A stretch of DNA of 64,000 nt from Nonomuraea aridisoli (GTDB lineage Bacteria; Actinomycetota; Actinomycetes; Streptosporangiales; Streptosporangiaceae). Below the pieces are notes generated by a model that made no database searches, had not been told where the DNA came from, and saw only the letters and a list, made by a program, of their open reading frames with translations. The position numbers were made by a program, and so were the translations under genes. Positions 25,932-35,271 of this stretch are shown here, one piece after another (the first letter of the stretch is position 1; each line of letters opens with the position of its first letter). Location of the stretch: positions 34,754 through 98,753 of the forward strand of contig NZ_POUD01000004.1 in the NCBI RefSeq assembly GCF_003236395.1, given 5' to 3'.

Positions 25932-27077
25932 ATGACCATGTCAGAGTCCCCGGTGCGGCTGCGTGCGATCGACGCGCCGGACCAACCCGATGTCACCCCC
26001 GCGCTCGAGGACCTCTACCGAGGTTTCGAGCAGGAACTGCTCGTGCCGCTGTGGACGGAGATCGGCGACCTGATGCCGGCTCATCCCCGTTCGCGCGCGG
26101 TGCCCCACGTGTGGCGCTGGGAGAGCCTGCGGCGGCTCGCCGCACAGGCCGGCGACCTGGTCCCGGTCGGCCGCGGCGGTGAGCGGCGGGCGATCGCGCT
26201 GGCCAACCCCGCGCTGGGCGGACGGCCCTTCGCGACGCCGACGCTGTGGGCCGCGATCCAGTACCTGATGCCGGGGGAGGACGCCCCCGAGCACCGCCAC
26301 ACCCAGCACGCCTTCCGCTTCGTCGTCGAGGGCGAGGGCGTGTGGACGGTCGTCGGCGGCGACGCGGTCCCGATGCGCCGCGGCGACTTCCTCCCGCAGG
26401 CCGGCTGGAACTGGCACGCCCACCACAACGCGACCCGCGAGCCGATGGCCTGGATCGACGGCCTGGACATCCCCTTCCAGTACGTCACCGAGGCGCAGTT
26501 CTTCGAGTTCGGCCGCGACGAGATCAGCGACGCCGAGCGGATCACCCCCGAGCGGTCCCGCTCCGAGCGGCTGTGGGGCCACCCCGGCCTGCGCCCGGTC
26601 TCGGCCGGCGAGCTCACCCCTGGCACCCCGCTGCTGTCGTACAAGTGGGAGTTCACCGACCGCGCCCTGGCCGACCAGCTCGCCCTGGAGGCCGAGGGCT
26701 TCGGCGGCACCGTCGAGCCCGGCCACGCCGCCGTCCGCTACGCCAACCCCGCCACCGGCGCCGACGTGCTGCCCACGCTCCGCGCCGAGATGCACCGGAT
26801 CGCGCGCGGCGCCGAGACCGCCCCGGTCCGCGAGACCGGTTCGTCGGTCTACCAGGTCTTCGACGGCTCCGGCACCGTGACCGTCGGCGACAGGACCTGG
26901 ACGGTCACCCGCGGCGACCTGTTCACCGTCCCGTCCTGGGAGCCCTTCTCGGCCCGATCCGAGGCCGGCTCCACCGACTCCGACTCGGGCGCGCTGGACC
27001 TGTTCCGGTTCAGTGACTCGCCCGTCTTCGAGGCTCTCCAGCTCAACCGCACTCAGCATGAAGGGACCACCCGGTGA
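25932..27077 (+). CDS. Gentisate 1,2-dioxygenase (bicupin)
   Basis: A 381-residue bicupin. The first cupin has PEHRHTQHAFRFVVEGEG, with the His ligands for Fe(II), and FLPQAGWNWHAHHN; the second cupin (residues ~290-360) has YQVFDGSGTVTVGDRTWTV. PHVWRWESL upstream is a family mark. It opens gentisate between C1 and C2 to maleylpyruvate. The length is usual for the family. No clear SD precedes ATG 25932. First gene of a tightly packed four-gene operon. Confidence 0.92.
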   Translation: MTMSESPVRLRAIDAPDQPDVTPALEDLYRGFEQELLVPLWTEIGDLMPAHPRSRAVPHVWRWESLRRLAAQAGDLVPVGRGGERRAIALANPALGGRPFATPTLWAAIQYLMPGEDAPEHRHTQHAFRFVVEGEGVWTVVGGDAVPMRRGDFLPQAGWNWHAHHNATREPMAWIDGLDIPFQYVTEAQFFEFGRDEISDAERITPERSRSERLWGHPGLRPVSAGELTPGTPLLSYKWEFTDRALADQLALEAEGFGGTVEPGHAAVRYANPATGADVLPTLRAEMHRIARGAETAPVRETGSSVYQVFDGSGTVTVGDRTWTVTRGDLFTVPSWEPFSARSEAGSTDSDSGALDLFRFSDSPVFEALQLNRTQHEGTTR

Positions 27078-27913
27078 AGCTCGCCACCCTCCGCGTCAAC
27101 GGCTCGACCCGCGCCGTACGGCTCGACGGCGACCGGCTGGTCGACCTCGGCGCCGCCGACCTCGGCGAATTCCTCTCCCAGGAGGACTGGGCCGCCAAGG
27201 CCGCCGCCGACGCCGCCACGACGTACCCCGTCGAGGGCGCCGACTTCGCGCCGGTCGTCCCGCGGCCGTCGAAGGTCGTCTGCGTGGGCCTGAACTACAA
27301 GAACCACATCCAGGAGATGGGCCGCGACCTGCCGGAGCACCCCACCCTGTTCGCCAAGTTCGCCGACTGCCTCATCGGCGCCGCCGACGACATCGCCCGC
27401 CCGGAGGAGACCGCCGAGTTCGACTGGGAGGCCGAGCTCGCCGTCGTGATCGGAAAGCCGGTCCGCCGCGCCAAGGGCGCCGAGGCCGAGGCCGCCATCG
27501 CCGGCTTCACCGTGCTCAACGACATCACCTGCCGCGACTGGCAGTTCCGCACCCGCGAGTGGCTGCAGGGCAAGATGTGGGACTCCTCCACCCCGCTCGG
27601 CCCCTACCTCGTCACCCCCGGCGACCTGCCCGGCGGCGTCCGCCCCGAGCTCGAGGTCACCCTCAGCGTCGACGGCGAGGTCATGCAGCACGACAACACC
27701 GGCGACCTGCTCTTCGACCCGGTCGTGCTGGTCGAGTACGTCTCGACCATCGTGCGCCTCAACCCCGGCGACGTCATCGCCACCGGCACCCCCGGCGGCG
27801 TCGGCCACGCCCGCACCCCCAAGCGCTACCTGACCGGCGGCGAGCGTGTCGTCACCGAGATCCAGGGCATCGGCCGGCTCGAGAACACCGTGGCCAAGGA
27901 CGGGGCGGCCTGA
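27074..27913 (+). CDS. Fumarylacetoacetate hydrolase family protein, probable fumarylpyruvate hydrolase
   Basis: A 279-residue FAH-fold enzyme: CVGLNYKNHIQEMG, metal-binding Glu residues in FDWEAELAVVIGKP, FTVLNDITCRDWQ, and ATGTPGGVGHAR. GTG start overlaps the dioxygenase stop (GTGA). In this operon it should hydrolyse fumarylpyruvate to fumarate and pyruvate, the last step of the gentisate route. Confidence 0.9.
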   Translation: MKLATLRVNGSTRAVRLDGDRLVDLGAADLGEFLSQEDWAAKAAADAATTYPVEGADFAPVVPRPSKVVCVGLNYKNHIQEMGRDLPEHPTLFAKFADCLIGAADDIARPEETAEFDWEAELAVVIGKPVRRAKGAEAEAAIAGFTVLNDITCRDWQFRTREWLQGKMWDSSTPLGPYLVTPGDLPGGVRPELEVTLSVDGEVMQHDNTGDLLFDPVVLVEYVSTIVRLNPGDVIATGTPGGVGHARTPKRYLTGGERVVTEIQGIGRLENTVAKDGAA

Positions 27914-28614
27914 TGCGCCGTACCTTCGGCGACACCCTGGGCTGGAGCGAGACGGGCACCGGACTGCTCCTCGGCACCGCCGCCGGATGGGGCGAGGAGC
28001 AGTACCTCGCCCCCTCCGGGCTCCCCGGCTGGACCCGCAAGCACCTGGTGGCCCACGTGGCGGCGAACGCCGACGCGCTGGGCAACCTGGTGCACTGGGC
28101 CGCCACCGGCGAGAAGACCCCGATGTACGCCTCGCCCCAGCAGCGCGACGCCGACATCGAGGCCGGCTCCCGCAAGCCGGCCGCCGAGCTGGCCGCCTGG
28201 CTGACCTCGTCCGCCGAACGGCTCGCCGCGGGCATCGCCGGGCTGGACGACGACCAGTGGAACGCCGAGGTCGTCACCGCCCAGGGCCGTACCGTCCCCG
28301 CGACTGAGATCCCGTGGCTGCGCTCCCGCGAGGTCTGCGTCCACGCGGTCGACCTGGCCTCCGGCGTCGCCTTCGCCGACCTGCCCGCCGGCTTCCTGAC
28401 GGCCCTGGCCGACGACATCGTCGCCAAGCGCGGCGGCGCCGCCGGTCCCGCGGCCGTCCTGGTCGCCACCGACACCGGGGACCGCTGGGAGCTGCCCGGC
28501 GAGGGCGAGCCCGCCGCCGTCGAGGGTCCGCTCGCCGACGTCGCGGCGTACCTCGCCGGACGCCCGCACTCCCTGAGCGGTCGTGCGCTGCCGGCTCTGC
28601 CGGCGTGGTTGTGA
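27913..28614 (+). CDS. Maleylpyruvate isomerase family, mycothiol-dependent
   Basis: A 233-residue DinB-like helical protein. Metal site residues are seen in WTRKHLVAHVAANADALGNL and in REVCVHAVDLASG; the C-terminal ~60 residues are the MDMPI_C domain. The family uses mycothiol, the actinobacterial thiol, to isomerise maleylpyruvate to fumarylpyruvate. Start ATG overlaps the FAH stop (TGATG). Its position between ring cleavage and hydrolase genes makes the role firm. Confidence 0.9.
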   Translation: MRRTFGDTLGWSETGTGLLLGTAAGWGEEQYLAPSGLPGWTRKHLVAHVAANADALGNLVHWAATGEKTPMYASPQQRDADIEAGSRKPAAELAAWLTSSAERLAAGIAGLDDDQWNAEVVTAQGRTVPATEIPWLRSREVCVHAVDLASGVAFADLPAGFLTALADDIVAKRGGAAGPAAVLVATDTGDRWELPGEGEPAAVEGPLADVAAYLAGRPHSLSGRALPALPAWL

Positions 28615-28639
28615 GCGTCCTGCCTTCGAGGAGAGCAAC

Positions 28640-29923
28640 GTGACGACGTCCCCCGCCTCCCCTGCCGACGTCCTGGTCGTCGGGGGTGGCATCGGCGGCT
28701 TGAGCGCGGCCTTCGCCCTGGCCCGCGAGGGGCTGCGGGTGCGCGTGCTGGAGCAGGCCCGGGAGTTCGGCGAGGTCGGCGCGGGCCTCCAGATCGCGCC
28801 CAACTGCACCCGGATCCTGCACGACTACGGCCTGCTGGAGGAGGCCAAGAGCCTCGGCGTGCTGCCGAGGAGCATGGTCATGCGCGACGCCGTCGACGGC
28901 AGCGAGCTGACCCGCCTGGACCTGCTCGACCTGGAACACGAGTACGGGTTCCCGTACATGGTCATCCACCGCAGCGACCTGCACGGCATCTTCCTGCGCG
29001 CCTGCCGGCGCGCGGGAGTCGACCTGGTCACCGACGCCCGCATCACCGCATACGAGAACACCGCGCCCGGCGCCCGGGTGCTGCTCGCGGACGGGCGCGC
29101 CGACCAGGCCCGGATCGTCATCGCCGCCGACGGCCTGCGCTCGGTCGCCCGCCGGTTGTTGTCCGACGACGAGCCGGTCAGCTCCTCCTACGTCGCCTAC
29201 CGCGCCGCGGTGCCCATCGAGCAGGTCGGCAGGGACGTCGACCTCGGCGAGGTCTCCGTCCACGTCGGCCCGCGTTGCCACTTCGTCCAGTACGGGCTGC
29301 GCGGCGGCGGGATGCTCAACCAGGTCGCGGTCTTCGAGTCCCCCAAGGCCCTCGCGGGCGAGGAGGACTGGGGCACACCCGACGAACTGGACGCCGCCTT
29401 CGCCGCGACCTGCCCGGAGGTCCGGGCCGGCATCCCGCTCATGTGGCGGGACCGCCGGTGGCGGATGTTCGACCGCGACCCGATCATGACCTGGGTCGAC
29501 GGCGACATCGTGCTGCTCGGCGACGCCGCCCACCCGCCGCTGCAGTACATGGCGCAGGGCGCGATCATGGCCATCGAGGACGGCTGGGTGCTCGCCAGGC
29601 ACGTCGCCGCCAGCCACGCCGAGGACGGCACGATCGACTGGCAGGGCGCCCTCGCGGCCTACGAAGCCGTCCGCCCCGAGCACTGCCGCCGCGTCGTGAC
29701 CACGGCCCGCGCCTGGGGCGAGCTCTGGCACCTGGACGGCGTCGCCCGCCTCCAGCGCAACGCGCTCCTGCGGGCCCGCGACACCTACGACTACTCCTTC
29801 ACGGAGTGGATCTACGGTCCCACGGCACTGACGCCGGAGGAGGAACCGCCGATGTTCACACCGATCCCCCTGGACTCCGTCGACGTCGCGGACCTGATGG
29901 ACACCGCGGAACCGGCCCCGTAA
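28640..29923 (+). CDS. FAD-dependent 3-hydroxybenzoate 6-monooxygenase
   Basis: A 427-residue class A flavoprotein hydroxylase. Rossmann motif VVGGGIGGLSAAFALAREG, the DG motif in RIVIAADGLRS, and the GD motif VLLGDAAHPPLQYMAQGA. GTG 28640 is preceded by GAGGAGAGC. Within a gentisate operon the expected reaction is 3-hydroxybenzoate + O2 + NADH to gentisate. A salicylate 5-hydroxylase-like role is less likely because that is usually a multi-component Rieske enzyme. Confidence 0.88.
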   Translation: MTTSPASPADVLVVGGGIGGLSAAFALAREGLRVRVLEQAREFGEVGAGLQIAPNCTRILHDYGLLEEAKSLGVLPRSMVMRDAVDGSELTRLDLLDLEHEYGFPYMVIHRSDLHGIFLRACRRAGVDLVTDARITAYENTAPGARVLLADGRADQARIVIAADGLRSVARRLLSDDEPVSSSYVAYRAAVPIEQVGRDVDLGEVSVHVGPRCHFVQYGLRGGGMLNQVAVFESPKALAGEEDWGTPDELDAAFAATCPEVRAGIPLMWRDRRWRMFDRDPIMTWVDGDIVLLGDAAHPPLQYMAQGAIMAIEDGWVLARHVAASHAEDGTIDWQGALAAYEAVRPEHCRRVVTTARAWGELWHLDGVARLQRNALLRARDTYDYSFTEWIYGPTALTPEEEPPMFTPIPLDSVDVADLMDTAEPAP

Positions 29924-29929
29924 GAGAGG

Positions 29930-30520
29930 TTGGACAACTCCCGGCAAGGCTGGCAGACTCCCGAACCCCTGACGACGCCCTACCAGCCTCGGCAGCAGGT
30001 CCAGTACACCCTGGGGACCGCCAAGCTGAACAAGAAGTTCGGCACGCTGGGCACGGCCGTCTGGGTCATCCTCGGAGTGGTCCTGGCCGGCGGCGCGATC
30101 GTGTCGGTGGTGTCGCAGAGCGTCGTTCCGATCGGGCTCGTCGTGATCGCGTGCGTCATGGTGGTGGCGCGCCGGTTCCTGCGGCCCAGGCGGACCGGCG
30201 TGATCGGCAAGCAGGCGATGGGCACGATCACGATCGGCGGCCGGGGGATCGCGATCGCGAACGTCCAGGGCCGGGCGAACGTCTTCTCCTGGAACGAGAT
30301 CGACGCCATCGGTGTGCTGCGCTGGAAGCAGAACATCGTGTTCCGCAGCGGCTCGCCCCGGGTGGCCCAGATGCTGCGCCCGATGCGGCCGGGCGTGTAC
30401 CTGCCGATCTCCCTGCTCTACGTCGAGGCGCCCGACGAAGAGGTGATCGCCGCGCTGCACCACTTCGCCGGCCCCCGGTTCGTCGGCGTCGACCTGGAGA
30501 AGAACGCCCTCGGCGCATGA
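29930..30520 (+). CDS. Membrane protein of unknown function
   Basis: A 196-residue protein with two adjacent membrane helices at ~42-80 (TAVWVILGVVLAGGAIVSVV; IGLVVIACVMVVA). A PH-like soluble C-terminal part follows (ITIGGRGIAIANVQGR, NVFSWNEIDAIGVLRW). The start codon is TTG at 29930, seven bases after the monooxygenase stop; no in-frame ATG or GTG lies before the helices, so the start is uncertain. I do not recognise a named family. It may be a passenger at the end of the gentisate operon. Confidence 0.65.
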   Translation: MDNSRQGWQTPEPLTTPYQPRQQVQYTLGTAKLNKKFGTLGTAVWVILGVVLAGGAIVSVVSQSVVPIGLVVIACVMVVARRFLRPRRTGVIGKQAMGTITIGGRGIAIANVQGRANVFSWNEIDAIGVLRWKQNIVFRSGSPRVAQMLRPMRPGVYLPISLLYVEAPDEEVIAALHHFAGPRFVGVDLEKNALGA

Positions 30521-30557
30521 CAGCCCACGTGGGCGCGACGGGCGGGGCCGGCGGGCG

Positions 30558-31655
30558 TTACGCGGGGGCGCGGTCGCAGATGGCGGCGACGAAGGCGTCG
30601 ATCAGGTGCTGCCGCTTCTCGGGGGAGTCGGCGACGCCGGTGACGTAGACGGTGCCCGCGCGCCCGGCCCGGTCCCGTCCGCTGAACACCGAGGTCCCCG
30701 GCATGTCACCGGCGCCGAAGTAGACGTAGCCGCAGCTCGACCTCATCCGCGCCACCCCGTAGCCGTAGCGGGCGCCCTCGGGCCAACCGGCCTGGTCGAC
30801 CGGAACGGTCCTGGCCGTCATCGTGCCCAGCGGCGCCCTGCTCCAGAACCGGTTGAGGTCTTCGGCGGTGGAGACGAGACCGCCGCTGGCCCCGAACTCG
30901 TACGTGGGCAGTTGGTCGGTCAGATCCACCTCGCCGTCCTCCGGACGGGCGGGGTGCACTCCGTAGGCGTGCGCGTGCGGCCCGCGGATGCCGTAGTCAC
31001 CCTTGTCCGGCCAGTACGTGTCCCGCATTCCGTACGGCCTGAGGATCAGGTCCCGGCTCGCCTGCCGGAAGTCCTTGCCGGTCACCTTGCTCACGATCAT
31101 GCCGGCGACCAGGTAGTTGGTGTTGGCGTAGGCGAACGAGCCGCGCGGCGTGGGCTTCAGCGTCAGCGCCACCCGCAGGAAGTCCGGGAACGGCTCCTTC
31201 CACGGAACCGCGTCGAAGAACTCGGGCAGTCCGCTGGTCTGCTGCAGCACCATCCGTACGGTGATCTTCCGCCCGTCGATCGCGGCGCCGTCGCCGGTGC
31301 CGCGCACCACCCCGGGCAGGTAACGCTCCACCGGGGCGTCCAGGTCGATCTTCTGCTGCTCGACCAGCCGCAGCACGGTGGCCGCCATGATCGGCTTGCT
31401 CATGCTCGCGATCCGGAACCGCCCCGCGGGACCCACCATCGGCCGCCCGGTACCCCGCTCCGCGGTCCCGGAGCGCCAGGTCACGCTCCTGCCGCTCGGT
31501 CCGCGCACCTGACTCAACGCCCCCGCCATACCGTCCTCGGCGGTGAGACGGTCAAGGCGGGACTGCGGTGAGGACGTTCCGGCGGCGGCGAAAGCAGGGG
31601 CGACGGGGACGATGACCAGGGAGCCGGCGACAACAGCGGCGAGCGATTTCCTCAT
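30558..31655 (-). CDS. Secreted serine hydrolase, beta-lactamase/D-Ala-D-Ala carboxypeptidase type
   Basis: A 365-residue protein with an N-terminal signal peptide (LAAVVAGSLVIVPVAPAFAA). Class C-like motifs: SxxK as S84-M-S-K87, YxN in SFAYANTNYLV, and LPTYEFGASGGLVSTAEDL near the C-terminal third. Such proteins cleave peptides, esters or act on D-Ala-D-Ala outside the cell. Stands alone, convergent with the membrane-protein gene. Confidence 0.88.
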   Translation of the reverse strand: MRKSLAAVVAGSLVIVPVAPAFAAAGTSSPQSRLDRLTAEDGMAGALSQVRGPSGRSVTWRSGTAERGTGRPMVGPAGRFRIASMSKPIMAATVLRLVEQQKIDLDAPVERYLPGVVRGTGDGAAIDGRKITVRMVLQQTSGLPEFFDAVPWKEPFPDFLRVALTLKPTPRGSFAYANTNYLVAGMIVSKVTGKDFRQASRDLILRPYGMRDTYWPDKGDYGIRGPHAHAYGVHPARPEDGEVDLTDQLPTYEFGASGGLVSTAEDLNRFWSRAPLGTMTARTVPVDQAGWPEGARYGYGVARMRSSCGYVYFGAGDMPGTSVFSGRDRAGRAGTVYVTGVADSPEKRQHLIDAFVAAICDRAPA

Positions 31656-31970
31656 GCCTCAAATGTGGCGGCGAGATCGCTCACGATCAGTCACGCGCGC
31701 ACGCCTCCAGAAGTGGGGTATTCCCCACCCCCGATGGACAGGCCAGGGCGACCACCACGGATCGGAAGATCCGGTCGAGCCGTTCCAGACCCGGCCTGGT
31801 AGTACGACCGGCGCAGTAGTCCGAGCCGCGGCTGCTCCGTCCCGCGCACCCGAACCACCTTCCTGCAGACGACGACCGCTGCCGCAGCGCCGCGAGAAGC
31901 TCTTCCTCTGACAGGAGAAACCGGGAGCACTTCACGCGCACGACTCACCCCGACGACATGGAGGCCGACG
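31656..31970. other. Intergenic, no gene supported
   Basis: 315 bases between the divergent serine hydrolase and erythromycin-esterase-type genes. Short open frames exist on the minus strand but lack start signals and recognisable content. Presumably holds both promoters. Confidence 0.5.
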
Positions 31971-33242
31971 ATGACCGTCCAGAGAAGCTTCGCAAGGTGG
32001 GTCCGCGACCACGGAGTCGCCATGGACACCCTGGACCTTGAGGCCCCTCTGGACGATCTCGAACCACTCGGGGATGTCGTCGGGGACGCGCGGGTGGTGG
32101 CATTGGGCGAAAGCTCTCACCACATTCGCGAGTTCTATCAGGTACGCCATCGCATCCTGCGCTTCCTGGTCGAACGTTGCGGTTTCCAGGTGTACGCCCT
32201 GGAGGCTCCGTTCACCCAGGGTCAGGTCCTGGACGCCTGGGTCCAGGGCGCGCCCGGGACGGTGGAACAGGTCGCCGAGGCCGGCATCGCCATGTCCCTG
32301 GGGCGATGCCGGCAGATGTACGAGGTGCTGAGCTGGATCCGGCAACGGAACGAGAAGCGCGATGGACCGTTGCTCAGATGCGTCGGAACCGACCTACCCG
32401 GTGCTTTCGGGTCGCCCCTGCCCGCGCTCGACGAGCTCGCCGGCTACCTGAACCGGGTCTGTCCCGACGTGCTCCCCGCCGTGGAGACGGCCGTCGCCGT
32501 GGTCAGGCGCTTCCACGACCCGGTGACCATGCGAGCCTTCGCCCGCTACCAGGAACTCGGCCACGGCGAGCGGGACGCACTGACCAGCGCGCTGAGCCGG
32601 TTGACGGCCGTCATGCGGCGACTGACCTTCGTCCAGCGGAGCCGAGGCCACGGCGCGGAGCACGACACCGCGCTGTGGCACCTGCGTGGGGCCTGGTACC
32701 TGGACCAGCTGCACCGCGCCACCGCCGTGGAGGGGTTCGAGGCCGCATCGACGTTTCGCGATCTCTACATGGCGGAGTCCGTACTGCGACTCCTGGACGG
32801 GGACGCGGCGAACACTCGCGTCGTGCTGGCCGCACACAACTGGCACATCCAGCGGACTCCGGCCGAAGGCGCCGGCCGCCTGCTGCCGACCGGGGCCCAT
32901 CTGGCCGCCGCGCTGGGGGACGACTACCGGGCCATCGGCGTGACGTCGAGCCACGGCCGTACCGCCATCGTGGGCGAACCGACGCCGCAGCACCCGGAGG
33001 GCACCTGGCACGACGCGCCACTCCCACCGCCTGCCGCCGGCAGCATCGAAGCGGCCTTCCCCACCGCCTCACTCTGGAGCCTCGCGAACCTGCGCGCGGC
33101 CCGCCCCCACATCGACGACGCGGAATCCTTCCAGCAGTCCCGCATGGCCGACTACTTCCTCGACATACCGGTGTTCACCGCCTTCGACGCCATAGCCCAC
33201 ATATCCCACACAACCGGCACCGGCCACGTGATGCAGCCTTGA
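31971..33242 (+). CDS. Erythromycin esterase family protein
   Basis: A 423-residue protein. VVALGESSHHIREFYQVRHR carries the Glu and His pair of the family's active site, YALEAPFTQGQVLDAWV follows, and VVLAAHNWHIQR is the later His motif. Characterised members hydrolyse the macrolide lactone, but many actinobacterial homologues have unknown substrates. ATG 31971 follows GGAGGCCGACG. No signal peptide, so cytoplasmic. Confidence 0.85.
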   Translation: MTVQRSFARWVRDHGVAMDTLDLEAPLDDLEPLGDVVGDARVVALGESSHHIREFYQVRHRILRFLVERCGFQVYALEAPFTQGQVLDAWVQGAPGTVEQVAEAGIAMSLGRCRQMYEVLSWIRQRNEKRDGPLLRCVGTDLPGAFGSPLPALDELAGYLNRVCPDVLPAVETAVAVVRRFHDPVTMRAFARYQELGHGERDALTSALSRLTAVMRRLTFVQRSRGHGAEHDTALWHLRGAWYLDQLHRATAVEGFEAASTFRDLYMAESVLRLLDGDAANTRVVLAAHNWHIQRTPAEGAGRLLPTGAHLAAALGDDYRAIGVTSSHGRTAIVGEPTPQHPEGTWHDAPLPPPAAGSIEAAFPTASLWSLANLRAARPHIDDAESFQQSRMADYFLDIPVFTAFDAIAHISHTTGTGHVMQP

Positions 33243-33642
33243 CCCAGTACCGTTCGGCGCACAGATGCGTGCCACTGCCTCCGGCGACAGGCGATCTGAT
33301 CCTCGACGTCGTTGAGGGTCGGATCATGTACGTGGAGGTCTTGCACCACCCGGAGCCGCGGTCGGTTGAAGCCGTCAACTCGGGATCTCCGGATCTCGCC
33401 GCCTGCGGCGGGCACGGCGAAAACGATCATCTACCGAGTTCGGTGGGAAGGCGCGCGACGCCGGGGACGCCTCATCCATTCCCGCCACCTCGGCCTGCCT
33501 GAGCGGAGAACCGAGATTCGCGACGAACTCCGCTCAAGTCGGCGAGTTCGTTGGCTACGGCGGGACGGTGCCGCTGGTGCGGCCCGAACCGCATCGTCCG
33601 GGACGGGCTCCAAGCCGCATACGATCCGTGGGCGCGGACGGG
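33243..33642. other. Gene-poor stretch, no feature identified
   Basis: 400 bases between convergent genes. Frames are open but show neither consistent codon bias nor a recognisable family. It may be decayed sequence. I see no repeats or RNA gene here. Confidence 0.4.
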
Positions 33643-34320
33643 CTAGCCACCTTGCGCGGCCTCTCGGAGCCGTGCCACGGCAAGCCTGGCTGCGGTCTCG
33701 GTCAGCGTGGGGTCGAACTCATCGACATGGCCATCGTGCTCCAGCGCGATCACGGCGTTCCCGACCCGGATGATCACGATGTCGATCGCGACCATCATGC
33801 CCGACATGCTGGCATCCGACTCCAGTTTGCTGTTCACGAGCCCATCGCGAAATCTGATCCCATAAGCGCCGTCACCGAGCTGACCGATGGACAGCTTGCG
33901 GATGATCACTTTGGCACCACTGGTCTTGATGGTTGTCTTGCCGCAATGGCGGATCACGGCCTTGGCTGCACGTTCCAGAGCGGAGAGCACACGGGAGGTG
34001 CCACTCACGATGTACTCGCTGATCCCCTCCCATCTGTCCGTGTGCTTCAGTGCTGTCGAGACCTTGGTTCGATAGACCGGGACGAGGTCCTTGACGGCTG
34101 TGGCGCAGGGCTTCGTGTGGGTGAATGCAGGATTCCGAAGCCCTCGGGTGCGAAATCTGTGACGGGCGAACTTTTCTCCGAGGTCCTCGGGTGCGAGAAG
34201 TGCGGCCTTGAACGGGTCAGGAGACCGCTGGGCAGACGAATCCTGAGCTGTCGCGGGGCTGACCCCCAGGAGAGACCCGACCAGTAAGGCGGCCAGAAGA
34301 AAGGAACGCTTGTTCGTCAC
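33643..34320 (-). CDS. Secreted protein, PknH sensor-domain-like
   Basis: A 225-residue protein with a signal peptide (RSFLLAALLVGSLLGVSPAT, cleavage near AQDSS). The body (KAALLAPEDLGEKFARHRF, RHCGKTTIKTSGAKVIIRKL, VAIDIVIIRVGNAVIALEHD) resembles the extracellular sensor fold found in mycobacterial PknH and LppH-like proteins; two cysteines could pair. GTG 34320 is chosen because it places the signal peptide at the N terminus. GC content is lower than in the metabolic region. Function unknown. Confidence 0.65.
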   Translation of the reverse strand: MTNKRSFLLAALLVGSLLGVSPATAQDSSAQRSPDPFKAALLAPEDLGEKFARHRFRTRGLRNPAFTHTKPCATAVKDLVPVYRTKVSTALKHTDRWEGISEYIVSGTSRVLSALERAAKAVIRHCGKTTIKTSGAKVIIRKLSIGQLGDGAYGIRFRDGLVNSKLESDASMSGMMVAIDIVIIRVGNAVIALEHDGHVDEFDPTLTETAARLAVARLREAAQGG

Positions 34321-34683
34321 GCTGGCCACATTAGACGGATGGGTTCGGAAAAGGGAGATGTGCTCTCTCTCGCAGGTCCTGACGCGATGCGCGTTGGAGG
34401 CGTCGCCGGCAGCTGGGAGCTCTTGTCGGTTCGCCTCAGCCGGCCCGAATAGCGAATGGCCGCCGCGGGACCGCACGGGTTACGTATACGCGCCATCGAC
34501 GCTGCACATGCATAATTCGGAATTTTCCGGTAACTCGGCGTCCGGTGTCCGTGGAGGTTCGCTGATTTTCGCCGACGTTCGCCGGTTGGGCTGTACTCGC
34601 GCTGTAAAGCCTGTCCTGGCAACGGGCCTGATCCGGCGCCTACAGCCGAACCCAGGTCGGGTTGCGGGCAGTAGGCTTCGCCG
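34321..34683. other. Intergenic, no gene supported
   Basis: 363 bases between the divergent secreted-protein and GtrA genes; AT-richer patches near 34500 may be promoter sequence. Nothing else recognised. Confidence 0.4.
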
Positions 34684-35271
34684 ATGACCGAATGTAGGCC
34701 GCCCGGCGGCGCGGCGCTCGATGCAGACGGGCTGAGTAGATCAGGATGCCTCGAGAGATCGCCCGGACCGCTGCACGCCCTCGCGCTGAAGCACCGTGAG
34801 CTGCTGAAGTTCGCAGTGGTGGGTGGAGCAGCGTTCCTGGTGGACAACGCGGTGTTCTATGGGCTGAAGCTGACCGTTCTGGAGCCGAAGCCGGTGACCG
34901 CGAAGGTCATCGCGGTGCTCGTGGCGACCATCGTGTCCTACGTGCTGAACCGTGAATGGTCGTTCCGCACCAGGGGCGGTCGCGAGCGCCATCACGAGGC
35001 TGCGCTGTTCTTCCTGATCAGCGGCGTCGGTCTGGTGCTCAGCTCCGTGCCGCTGTGGATCTCCCGGTACGTGTTCCTCCTGGAGACCCCGGACGTGAGC
35101 CTGATCACCCAGGAGATCGCCGACTTCATGAGCGCGCAGGTCATCGGCACGCTGATCGCCATGGTCTTCCGTTTCTGGGCGTTCCGGAAATGGGTCTTCC
35201 CCGACGAGGAGGCTCACCCCGGCCGCGTCCGGCTGGCTCCAGCTCCCAAGCCCCAGGACGAGGCGGCCTGA
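34684..35271 (+). CDS. GtrA family membrane protein
   Basis: A 195-residue protein with four membrane helices (LLKFAVVGGAAFLVDNAVFY; VIAVLVATIVSYVLNREWSF; LFFLISGVGLVLSSVPLWIS; ADFMSAQVIGTLIAMVFRFW). GtrA proteins are thought to move lipid-linked sugars across the membrane for cell-envelope glycosylation. The conserved NREWSF and KWVF are present. ATG 34684 has no clear SD; a later start near residue 30 is possible. No glycosyltransferase partner is adjacent. Confidence 0.85.
   Translation: MTECRPPGGAALDADGLSRSGCLERSPGPLHALALKHRELLKFAVVGGAAFLVDNAVFYGLKLTVLEPKPVTAKVIAVLVATIVSYVLNREWSFRTRGGRERHHEAALFFLISGVGLVLSSVPLWISRYVFLLETPDVSLITQEIADFMSAQVIGTLIAMVFRFWAFRKWVFPDEEAHPGRVRLAPAPKPQDEAA

Noticed and set aside
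31691..32029. Small minus-strand genes between the serine hydrolase and erythromycin esterase genes
   Set aside because: No start signals and no coding bias; overlaps the 5' end of a real gene.
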